Shown: one piece after another, positions 1-5,572 of the stretch
Numbering within the stretch: the first letter of the stretch is position 1
Layout of the letters: each line of letters opens with the position of its first letter
DNA from: Chloroflexota bacterium
GTDB lineage: Bacteria; Chloroflexota; Anaerolineae; Anaerolineales; UBA4823
DNA length: 7,009 nucleotides
Reading direction: 5' to 3'
NCBI GenBank assembly: GCA_012798185.1
Contig: JAAZNS010000208.1
Span: forward strand, 1 to 7,009
The notes under the pieces: model-generated
What the model was told of the DNA's origin: nothing
The model's input: only the letters and a program-made list of their open reading frames with translations
Databases searched by the model: none
Program-made: the position numbers and the translations under genes

Positions 1-205
1 ACAATGAAGGCGTGCCGCCGCCAAAATATATTGTGTGGATTGGAACAACACTATCCGCCGAATCGCCTACCAAGGTGATTTCCCGGCATAAAGCTTCGAC
101 ATAATCATTTAATCGGTATTCGACACCAGCATATGTAATAAAATCACAATAATTGCACCGGCTGCGACAAAACGGAATATGAATATAAATACTAAATGAT
201 TCCAT
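1..205 (-). CDS. hemW: HemW-type radical SAM protein (heme chaperone, coproporphyrinogen oxidase-like), N-terminal part only
   Basis: The minus strand from an ATG at 205 stays open to the window edge and gives 68 residues of a protein cut at its 3' side. Residues 7-22 read YIHIPFCRSRCNYCDF. This contains the radical SAM CxxxCxxC motif (Cys13, Cys17, Cys20) that holds the 4Fe-4S cluster, and residues 61-67 are FGGGTPS, the SAM-contacting glycine motif. Phe at position 22, where HemN proteins carry a fourth Cys (CxxCxC), points to HemW rather than true oxygen-independent coproporphyrinogen oxidase. HemW proteins bind heme and deliver it to respiratory enzymes in the cytoplasm or at the membrane. 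Older annotations call them coproporphyrinogen III oxidase-like. There is no Shine-Dalgarno; an extended -10 sits seven bases before the ATG. The gene diverges from the LysM gene. The family is clear, but the HemW/HemN distinction rests on the N-terminus alone. Confidence 0.9.
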   Translation of the reverse strand, partial: MESFSIYIHIPFCRSRCNYCDFITYAGVEYRLNDYVEALCREITLVGDSADSVVPIHTIYFGGGTPSL

Positions 206-212
206 AAAGATG

Positions 213-221
213 AGTATACCA
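213..221 (-). promoter_or_regulatory. Extended -10 promoter element of hemW (possible leaderless start)
   Basis: On the minus strand the sequence reads TGGTATACT, an extended -10 (TGn plus TATACT, five of six consensus bases). It ends seven bases before the hemW ATG at 205. Transcription normally begins six to eight bases after the -10, so the first mRNA base would fall on or next to the A of the start codon. No good -35 is visible at the usual distance, which is acceptable for an extended -10 promoter. Confidence 0.55.
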
Positions 222-241
222 AAAGCGGAAATTTTTATCCC

Positions 242-269
242 TTTACCTTTCTAAGAAGGCTGGTATAAT
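242..269 (+). promoter_or_regulatory. Promoter of the LysM gene
   Basis: TGGTATAAT at 261-269 is a perfect extended -10. A weak -35, TTTACC at 242-247, lies 16 bases upstream. The predicted transcription start near 276 leaves a 5' leader of about 30 bases. It is back to back with the hemW promoter; the two -10 elements are about 45 bp apart, so polymerase binding at one could affect the other. Confidence 0.65.
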
Positions 270-278
270 CGCACAGTC

Positions 279-293
279 GGGGTTAAAACCCCC
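279..293 (+). other. Small hairpin in the 5' leader of the LysM mRNA
   Basis: GGGGT (279-283) can pair with ACCCC (288-292) around a four-base loop. An A-rich run leads directly to the ATG at 307. No Shine-Dalgarno lies between hairpin and ATG. The hairpin could keep the A-rich start region single-stranded, or could be chance. It is not a terminator on this strand because A residues, not T residues, follow it. Confidence 0.35.
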
Positions 294-306
294 AAAAAAA
301 ATAATT

Positions 307-1461
307 ATGAGTCCTGAAATTTCTTCTAAACCTACTCGACTTTGCCCGACATGCGGTACTCGTGTTGCCTCCGACGCCACTCGATGTCTGGTCTGCGGTG
401 CAAATATTGATATACCGGTCAAAAGCCAAACCAGCGCTAGACCGGTGCAAGGCAGCCGTATGCCAGAGATCACCCTGAGCTTACCAGCCATTTTGGGATT
501 TTTCACACTATTTCTGGCAATTGGGGCTGGCCTGGTTTATTTTGCCCTTAAACGTACCGGAGCGGTGGTGGAACCGACAGTTACACCAACCATAACATTC
601 ACAATTACACCATCGATCACCCCCACCCCGGTTACGCCAACAGTAACCAACACACCGGAACCAAGCCCAACGCCGTTTTCTTATCAGGTAGCAGCTGGAG
701 ATACCTGCTCTTCAATTGCATACGCTTTTGGCATTTCTATCAATTCCTTGGTATTGCTAAACAATCTTCCGGCAGCTTGTGACACACTGTATCCTGGTCA
801 ACCATTACTCATCCCCCAGCCTACTCCAACTATCACACCCATGCCCACAGCGACCTTAAGTGCAGCAGAAGCTACTGAGGCAGCTTGTACAAAAATCGAC
901 TATACAGTTCAAGATAACGATACGTTGAGCAGCATTTCTGCCAATTATAATGTTCCAATTGCTGTGTTAAAATCTTATAACGGTCGGGTAAACGATACAG
1001 TACGGACAGGTGAAACGATCATTATTCCATTATGTGAACGATTTGCTACCCCTGGTCCTTCACCAACTCCTACTTTACCCCCTCCCTATGCTGCTCCGAA
1101 CTTATTACTACCACCGGATGGCGAACCTTATATTACCTCCGACCAGATTATTACTCTGCAATGGGCAGCTATTGGCACACTGCGTGATAACGAAGCCTAC
1201 CAAATCACCATTATGGATGTTACCGACGGCACCAGTCGGAAATTAATCGATTACGTGACCGACACAAAGTACATTGTTCCCGCATCATTTCGTCCAGGAG
1301 ATACTCGTCCGCACGTAATCCGCTGGTGGGTTAATGTTGCCAGACAGTCAGGTACTGACGATAGTGGTAACCACGTCTGGGATAATGCCGGCGCTTCCAG
1401 CACCCCGCGGGATTTTATTTGGATCGGCGTTCCTTCAGCAGCTACAACCCCAACGCCTTGA
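307..1461 (+). CDS. Membrane-anchored zinc-ribbon protein with two LysM domains
   Basis: The 384-residue product has five parts. Residues 12-31 are a zinc ribbon with two CxxC pairs (Cys13/16 and Cys27/30). Residues about 57-81 are one hydrophobic membrane helix. Residues 86-124 are a Thr-Pro-rich linker. Two LysM domains follow, about 125-170 and 199-241, each with the YxVxxxDTxxSI start and a GxxLxIP-like end, separated by a second Thr-Pro stretch. Residues about 264-374 look like a beta-rich sandwich domain (LLLPPDGE, ITLQW, IRWWV). The expected topology is N-terminus in the cytoplasm and LysM domains outside, where LysM modules bind N-acetylglucosamine polymers such as peptidoglycan. Such mosaics are common in Anaerolineae; their partners are unknown. 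No catalytic domain is visible, so an anchoring or sensing role is an inference. The ATG at 307 is the first start in the frame; there is no Shine-Dalgarno. A strong terminator follows 22 bases after the stop. Confidence 0.9.
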   Translation: MSPEISSKPTRLCPTCGTRVASDATRCLVCGANIDIPVKSQTSARPVQGSRMPEITLSLPAILGFFTLFLAIGAGLVYFALKRTGAVVEPTVTPTITFTITPSITPTPVTPTVTNTPEPSPTPFSYQVAAGDTCSSIAYAFGISINSLVLLNNLPAACDTLYPGQPLLIPQPTPTITPMPTATLSAAEATEAACTKIDYTVQDNDTLSSISANYNVPIAVLKSYNGRVNDTVRTGETIIIPLCERFATPGPSPTPTLPPPYAAPNLLLPPDGEPYITSDQIITLQWAAIGTLRDNEAYQITIMDVTDGTSRKLIDYVTDTKYIVPASFRPGDTRPHVIRWWVNVARQSGTDDSGNHVWDNAGASSTPRDFIWIGVPSAATTPTP

Positions 1462-1483
1462 TGTTCACATTCGAAAAAAATAT

Positions 1484-1522
1484 AAACCGAGCTTCTTTTC
1501 TATAAGAAGCTCGGTTTTTTTT
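1484..1522 (+). terminator. Intrinsic terminator of the LysM gene, probably bidirectional
   Basis: A perfect 14-bp stem (1484-1497 with 1504-1517) closes a six-base loop, and the sequence continues as a run of eight T residues (1515-1522). On the opposite strand the hairpin is followed by a T-rich run (complement of the A-tract at 1474-1486). It could therefore also stop minus-strand transcripts arriving from trxB-mdh, whose last stop codon is about 200 bp away. Confidence 0.93.
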
Positions 1523-1723
1523 ATCTTACAAGCACGCTTAGTTATTCTCTTTTTTCTAAAGGTTATACCGATGATGAAGTTTTATTGTGTATTATCATAC
1601 CAGTCACAATGCTAGACGAAGGGAATTTTCAAAAAAATAAATTCAATCTCCATCGTAATCTTCGAATAGTTTAAGTAGTGGCAATTTAAAATATTAAACT
1701 CGATTTTTGTATTAGTAATTTTT

Positions 1724-2650
1724 TTAATTCTTGATTTTTGCGATATTTTCAGCTACTCCAGAAGCAGATTTATTTAACGCTGCCATCTCTTCTGGCGAAA
1801 GTTTATATTCGATGATCTTTTCCACGCCAGAAGCAGCCAGCTGCACTGGAACACCAAAGTAAATATCCTTAAGACCATATTCACCCGATAAATACGCAGA
1901 GGCAGGAACAATGAGGTGTTTATCCTTTAGTATTGCTTCCACCATTTGAGTTACTGCGATGGCGGGGGCATAATAGGCGCTTCCTGTTTTTAATAAACTC
2001 ACAATCTCTCCGCCCCCTTGTCTAGTGCGTTGCACGATTGCTTCCAAACGGTCTTTGGAGAGAATCTCATCCAAGGGGATTCCAGCAACATTGGAGTAAT
2101 GTACAAGCGGCACCATCTCATCGCCATGACCACCCAATACATAACATTGAATATTTTCGACACTAACTCCCAATTCCATCGCCACAAAGGCGCGCATACG
2201 GGCAGAATCTAAAATGCCCGCCTGACCAATTACCCGTTTTGCGGGAATGCCAGCAGTTTTCATTACCAGATAAGCCATTACATCCAAAGGGTTGGATAAA
2301 ACGATAAAAATTGCATTGGGCGATCCTTTCATGACAGCTTGAGTTGCCGAACGAACGATCTCAGCATTTGCTGCCAGCAAATCATCGCGGCTCATTCCGG
2401 GTTTCCTCGGCAATCCAGCAGTCATCACAACAATATCGGAATTGGCAGTCGCTTCGAAATCATTACTTCCAACAATAGACACGTCTTTTCCAATGACTGG
2501 CATCGCTTCGAGTAAATCAAGCGCCTTTCCCTGCGGCATGCCCTCGATAATATCAACCAAGACAATATCCGCAAGCTCTCTTTCAGCAAGCCAATGAGCG
2601 GTGGTCGAACCGGTCATTCCAGCCCCAATGATAGATATTTTTTTTCTCAT
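1724..2650 (-). CDS. mdh: Malate dehydrogenase (NAD-dependent, LDH-like type)
   Basis: This enzyme interconverts malate and oxaloacetate with NAD(H) in the cytoplasm, in the TCA cycle and related carbon routes. The 308-residue product has the length and opening (MRKKISIIGAG) of Chloroflexus-type malate dehydrogenase. Visible motifs are the Rossmann loop GAGMTGS (9-15), Asp33 after the second strand (typical of NAD preference), Arg82 and Arg88 in the mobile loop PRKPGMSR, Asn120, Asp148 and Arg151, and catalytic His175 in GGHGDE. Arg82, where lactate dehydrogenases have Gln, argues for oxaloacetate/malate rather than pyruvate/lactate. The frame is open upstream into trxB, but the ATG at 2650 matches the family start. 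A TTG at 2662 lies closer to the Shine-Dalgarno-like GAGGGAG and is an alternative that would add four residues. Only 19 bases separate it from the trxB stop, so it is probably co-transcribed with trxB. Confidence 0.95.
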   Translation of the reverse strand: MRKKISIIGAGMTGSTTAHWLAERELADIVLVDIIEGMPQGKALDLLEAMPVIGKDVSIVGSNDFEATANSDIVVMTAGLPRKPGMSRDDLLAANAEIVRSATQAVMKGSPNAIFIVLSNPLDVMAYLVMKTAGIPAKRVIGQAGILDSARMRAFVAMELGVSVENIQCYVLGGHGDEMVPLVHYSNVAGIPLDEILSKDRLEAIVQRTRQGGGEIVSLLKTGSAYYAPAIAVTQMVEAILKDKHLIVPASAYLSGEYGLKDIYFGVPVQLAASGVEKIIEYKLSPEEMAALNKSASGVAENIAKIKN

Positions 2651-2664
2651 AGCAGTAAACAATG

Positions 2665-2671
2665 CTCCCTC
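2665..2671 (-). promoter_or_regulatory. Shine-Dalgarno-like site before mdh
   Basis: GAGGGAG on the minus strand overlaps the trxB stop codon (2670-2672). It lies 14 bases before the mdh ATG, which is long for a ribosome binding site, and only two bases before an in-frame TTG at 2662. It therefore leaves the exact mdh start open and suggests coupling of mdh translation to the end of trxB. Confidence 0.45.
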
Positions 2672-3656
2672 ATGATGATATTTCAACCCGATCTTGCAGA
2701 AAATGGATCGCCTGCATCGCTGCTGCAGCACCCATCCCTGCAGATGTGATGACCTGTCGAAAATGTGGATCAGCGGCTTCACCGGCAACATATACACCCG
2801 GAACACTGCTTTGCATTAAGTGATTTATCCGGATATATTTGCGATCATCCATCTCCAGCTGCCCTTCAAACAATTGCGTGTTGGGAGTATGACCGATAAA
2901 AATAAAAACGCCATCGGTGGGATGATCAAAGATTTCACCGTTTACCACATTTTTTAATTTCACCGATTTTACCGCATCTTCACCTAAAATGTTGGTCACA
3001 ATTGAATTCATAATAAAATGAATTTTCGGATTGGCAGCCGCCCGGTTTTTCAAGATTGCTCCAGCCCGCAGGGAATCCCGACGATGAATTATCGTTACCG
3101 ATTTTGCATAACGGGTAAGAAATAGGCTTTCTTCCAAGGCGCTGTCTCCCCCTCCAACCACAATCACATCTTTCTCTTTAAAAAACCAGCCATCACAGGT
3201 CGCACAATATGAAACACCACGTCCGGTCAACTCTGTTTCTCCAGGAACATTAAGGTGCACTGCAGAGGCTCCAGTGGCAATGATCATTGCCTCAGCAAAA
3301 TATTCATTTTGATATGTACGCACATAGAATGGAGATTTGGATAGGTTTACCTCCACCGCACTATCGAATTCAAAAACTGCACCAAAATGTTCTGCTTGCT
3401 GTTTGAATTTCTCAATTAATTCAGCCCCACCTATCCCTTCAGGGAAACCGGGGTAATTTTCAACAATATATGTTAATGAAACTTGTCCCCCCATTTCCGT
3501 TCCCGTCAACACAACCGGTTTTAAATCTGCACGTGCTGCATACAAGGCAGCCGATAATCCTGCCGGCCCTGATCCAATTATTAACAATTTGACATTCTTT
3601 TTAGGCAATGTAACCCCAGATGAAACGCTAGAGAAATTGGTGAGTTTGATTTCCAT
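2670..3656 (-). CDS. trxB: Thioredoxin reductase (NADPH-dependent flavoprotein)
   Basis: This enzyme transfers electrons from NADPH through FAD and a redox-active disulfide to thioredoxin in the cytoplasm. The product has 328 residues, slightly longer than the usual 305-320 because of about 20 extra N-terminal residues. In order: FAD-binding GSGPAG (28-33), ENYPGFPEG (66-74), the active-site pair CATC (Cys151/Cys154), the NADPH Rossmann loop GGGDSA (168-173), HRRDSLRA (191-198, the arginines that grip the 2'-phosphate of NADPH), and a C-terminal FAD segment (289-312). The FAD-contacting Asp of the usual AGD motif is Glu293 here. The ATG at 3656 is well supported by GAGGA four bases upstream. 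The gene has its own promoter and leads directly into mdh. The intact CxxC and HRRxxxR argue against a ferredoxin-NADP reductase-like paralogue. Confidence 0.94.
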   Translation of the reverse strand: MEIKLTNFSSVSSGVTLPKKNVKLLIIGSGPAGLSAALYAARADLKPVVLTGTEMGGQVSLTYIVENYPGFPEGIGGAELIEKFKQQAEHFGAVFEFDSAVEVNLSKSPFYVRTYQNEYFAEAMIIATGASAVHLNVPGETELTGRGVSYCATCDGWFFKEKDVIVVGGGDSALEESLFLTRYAKSVTIIHRRDSLRAGAILKNRAAANPKIHFIMNSIVTNILGEDAVKSVKLKNVVNGEIFDHPTDGVFIFIGHTPNTQLFEGQLEMDDRKYIRINHLMQSSVPGVYVAGEAADPHFRQVITSAGMGAAAAMQAIHFLQDRVEISS

Positions 3657-3660
3657 GGTT

Positions 3661-3665
3661 TCCTC
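3661..3665 (-). promoter_or_regulatory. Shine-Dalgarno of trxB
   Basis: GAGGA on the minus strand, four bases before the ATG at 3656, fixes that start codon and keeps the N-terminal extension of the protein. It is the only well-placed Shine-Dalgarno I see in the window. Confidence 0.75.
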
Positions 3666-3712
3666 GATATTATTCGGATATTTTCAGTTAATCAACAATT
3701 TTGATGCTATCT

Positions 3713-3741
3713 TTGATAAAAAGTTACATATCCCAAGTCAA
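3713..3741 (-). promoter_or_regulatory. Promoter of the trxB-mdh operon
   Basis: On the minus strand TTGACT (3736-3741, five of six -35 bases) is followed after exactly 17 bases by TATCAA (3713-3718, four of six -10 bases). This predicts a transcription start near 3706 and a leader of about 50 bases that contains the trxB Shine-Dalgarno. It separates trxB-mdh from the upstream kinase gene, for which no strong terminator is visible, so some read-through is possible. Confidence 0.6.
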
Positions 3742-3768
3742 ACTTTGGAATAAAAACTCTATTCAAGA

Positions 3769-5472
3769 TTATTTTTTCTTACGATTTTTAAGCAATACAA
3801 ACAGTAAAGCAAATGCTGAACCAATAAGTAATATTTGCCCTACTAAATATAATCCTGCAAGATAACTTTGTATTCCAGTTAATAATAAGCTGGCAAAAAT
3901 TATTACCCCTACCAATTGTTGAACGGCGGTATCTAACCGGTTGATTTGATCAGTTAATTTGGTCACCTTGACTTCGATTTCGCCCCGATCAATTTTGGTC
4001 ATTATTCGATCCATATTTCCAGGTAATGTAAACAGCAACCTGATATTTTCCTTGATTTGATCCAGCCAAAATGCCGGTTGAGAAACGGCTTCTCTGGCAA
4101 TTATCTTTTGAGCAAACGGCACTAAATGTTCCCATACATTGAAATCTGGGTCCAAACCCGTACACATTCCTGAAAGAATACCAACTGCTCGTCCTAAAAA
4201 TATGAGATCATGAGGGATTTGAAATGGCATGTCATAGATTAATTCACGAAATTCTTTAGCAAATTCATGCATTTCTGTGATGCTGATATTGGTTAATTCA
4301 TTCATCGATTTCCCCCAAAACCGGTCGAACGCGGTTTTCTCCGCCTTTTCGATTAATTCAACATCCGCACCCGGCAGCAATAATCCTAACATTTGATATG
4401 ATTTAGTTAACCGAGCAGGATCTCTGGTCCCAACTGCAACCAGCATTTCCCGCAATCCTTCTACAGTATCCGTGGATATCCGGCCGACCATACCAAAGTC
4501 GACAAAGGTTAATTGGAAAGGTCGATCTTCCTGGGTATCTTCACCCGTAACCTCATCAGCCGCTTGCATTGGCTTGATAAACAAATTCCCTGGGTGTGGA
4601 TCAGCGTGAAAAAAACCATCCTCAAAGATTTGCTTTAAATATGTGTTTAATAATTTGGTAGCGACTGTTTTACGGTTTACTCCCGCTTGAGTGATTTGCT
4701 CATAATCGTTGATCTTAATCCCCAATACATTTTCAAGCGTAAGCACTTTTTTAGTAGTAAATGCCCATACTACTTGGGGTACGAGCACATCGCTGTCCCG
4801 GCTAAAATGATCATGAAATATCTCTGCATTTCTCCCTTCAGCCAGATAATCGATCTCTTCATAGAGAATGCGAGTAAACTCTTCTAATAATTTGGGTACA
4901 TTTGCTCTCTTACTGATTGGTGGATAACGTTGTATCCATTTTCCAACTGTTTGTAAAGCAGCTAAATCGGTAGCGATAATCCTTTCGATATTGGGACGCT
5001 GAATTTTTACCACCACATCCAAAATTACCGGAGTTTGGTTTCCATCAATAGAATCCTTGTCAAATAATCTGGCGGTATGAACCTGCCCTAACGAGGCAGC
5101 AGCCATTGGTTTTTCCTCAAATTCAGCGAATATTTGGGAAAGTTTCCCTCCTAATTCCTCTTCTATAATCAGGCGAATCTCGTTGAAATCCTCTTCAGGC
5201 ACCTCATCTTGAAGCCCGGATAATTCATCAGTTACCTCTTCTGGCAATACATCTACTCTGCTGGATAAGAATTGACCTACTTTGATTAAAACGCCTCCCA
5301 TGCGGATTGCTAATATCCTAAATGCAGATGCATACTTGATCAGCCTTGCAGAGCGATTTTTGCGTGACCATCTTCCCAGTCCTAAGCGCGGTAAAATGAC
5401 ATCCCATATTATCAGATTGATGATAATACGGGCAAAAAACCAGACAATCCTTCGATAACGGTTTTGGATCAT
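3769..5472 (-). CDS. UbiB/ABC1-family atypical protein kinase-like membrane protein
   Basis: The family (UbiB, AarF, COQ8/ADCK) has a protein-kinase-like fold and supports isoprenoid quinone synthesis or lipid homeostasis at the membrane; its substrates are mostly unknown. In the 567-residue product I see the family KxGQ motif KVGQ (64-67), the alanine-rich loop AAASLGQVH (124-132), the ATP-contacting lysine in VVVK (Lys156), HADPHPGN (289-296) with the catalytic-loop Asp291 and Asn296, and the metal-binding DFG (325-327). All core residues are intact. Two hydrophobic helices (about 520-538 and 540-561) and a basic tail KNRKKK close the protein, as in other UbiB proteins. An acidic insert lies between the HPGN loop and DFG. 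I chose the ATG at 5472; an in-frame TTG at 5505 has no Shine-Dalgarno and lies upstream of the likely -10. Chloroflexota use menaquinone, so a ubiquinone role should not be assumed. Confidence 0.92.
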   Translation of the reverse strand: MIQNRYRRIVWFFARIIINLIIWDVILPRLGLGRWSRKNRSARLIKYASAFRILAIRMGGVLIKVGQFLSSRVDVLPEEVTDELSGLQDEVPEEDFNEIRLIIEEELGGKLSQIFAEFEEKPMAAASLGQVHTARLFDKDSIDGNQTPVILDVVVKIQRPNIERIIATDLAALQTVGKWIQRYPPISKRANVPKLLEEFTRILYEEIDYLAEGRNAEIFHDHFSRDSDVLVPQVVWAFTTKKVLTLENVLGIKINDYEQITQAGVNRKTVATKLLNTYLKQIFEDGFFHADPHPGNLFIKPMQAADEVTGEDTQEDRPFQLTFVDFGMVGRISTDTVEGLREMLVAVGTRDPARLTKSYQMLGLLLPGADVELIEKAEKTAFDRFWGKSMNELTNISITEMHEFAKEFRELIYDMPFQIPHDLIFLGRAVGILSGMCTGLDPDFNVWEHLVPFAQKIIAREAVSQPAFWLDQIKENIRLLFTLPGNMDRIMTKIDRGEIEVKVTKLTDQINRLDTAVQQLVGVIIFASLLLTGIQSYLAGLYLVGQILLIGSAFALLFVLLKNRKKK

Positions 5473-5482
5473 AATAGGGAAA

Positions 5483-5488
5483 ATTATA
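5483..5488 (-). promoter_or_regulatory. Probable -10 element of the UbiB-like gene
   Basis: A perfect TATAAT on the minus strand ends ten bases before the ATG at 5472, predicting an mRNA leader of only a few bases. No good -35 is present and there is no Shine-Dalgarno. It supports the ATG at 5472 over the TTG at 5505, because transcripts from this site would not include the TTG. Confidence 0.45.
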
Positions 5489-5536
5489 CTCTGTGAATGC
5501 GCCAAATTTATTATTTATGATATGGAATGTGGTTTT

Positions 5537-5566
5537 TTGAGCTAATCTAGAGAAATATGGTATCCT
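5537..5566 (+). promoter_or_regulatory. Promoter of the cysteine-cluster gene (possible leaderless start)
   Basis: TTGAGC (5537-5542, four of six -35 bases) is followed after 18 bases by the extended -10 TGGTATCCT (5558-5566; core TATCCT, four of six). Only six bases separate it from the ATG at 5573, so the transcript would begin at the start codon. It is back to back with the kinase promoter. Confidence 0.5.
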
Positions 5567-5572
5567 GAAGAT

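Noticed and set aside
243..506. Minus-strand open frame of 87 codons across the LysM gene start
   Set aside because: It is antisense to the well-supported zinc-ribbon/LysM gene, covers its promoter, and its product has no recognisable features.
1334..1615. Plus-strand open frame of 93 codons overlapping the LysM 3' end
   Set aside because: It runs through the LysM terminator hairpin in another frame, and its composition is not protein-like.
1523..1723. Non-coding stretch between the LysM terminator and mdh as a home for a tRNA or riboswitch
   Set aside because: I found no cloverleaf or conserved riboswitch core; only AT-rich sequence and the weak -10-like site described in the findings.
2651..2806. 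Extension of malate dehydrogenase upstream to a GTG at 2806
   Set aside because: The extra 52 residues overlap the trxB 3' coding region out of frame, and malate dehydrogenases begin at the MRKKISIIGAG segment.
3731..3750. Imperfect inverted repeat (CCAAAGT/ACTTGG) downstream of the UbiB-like gene as a terminator
   Set aside because: The stem is short and interrupted, overlaps the trxB -35, and lacks a proper U-tract.
4687..4887. Plus-strand open frame of 66 codons inside the UbiB-like gene
   Set aside because: It is antisense to a conserved kinase core with no start signal.
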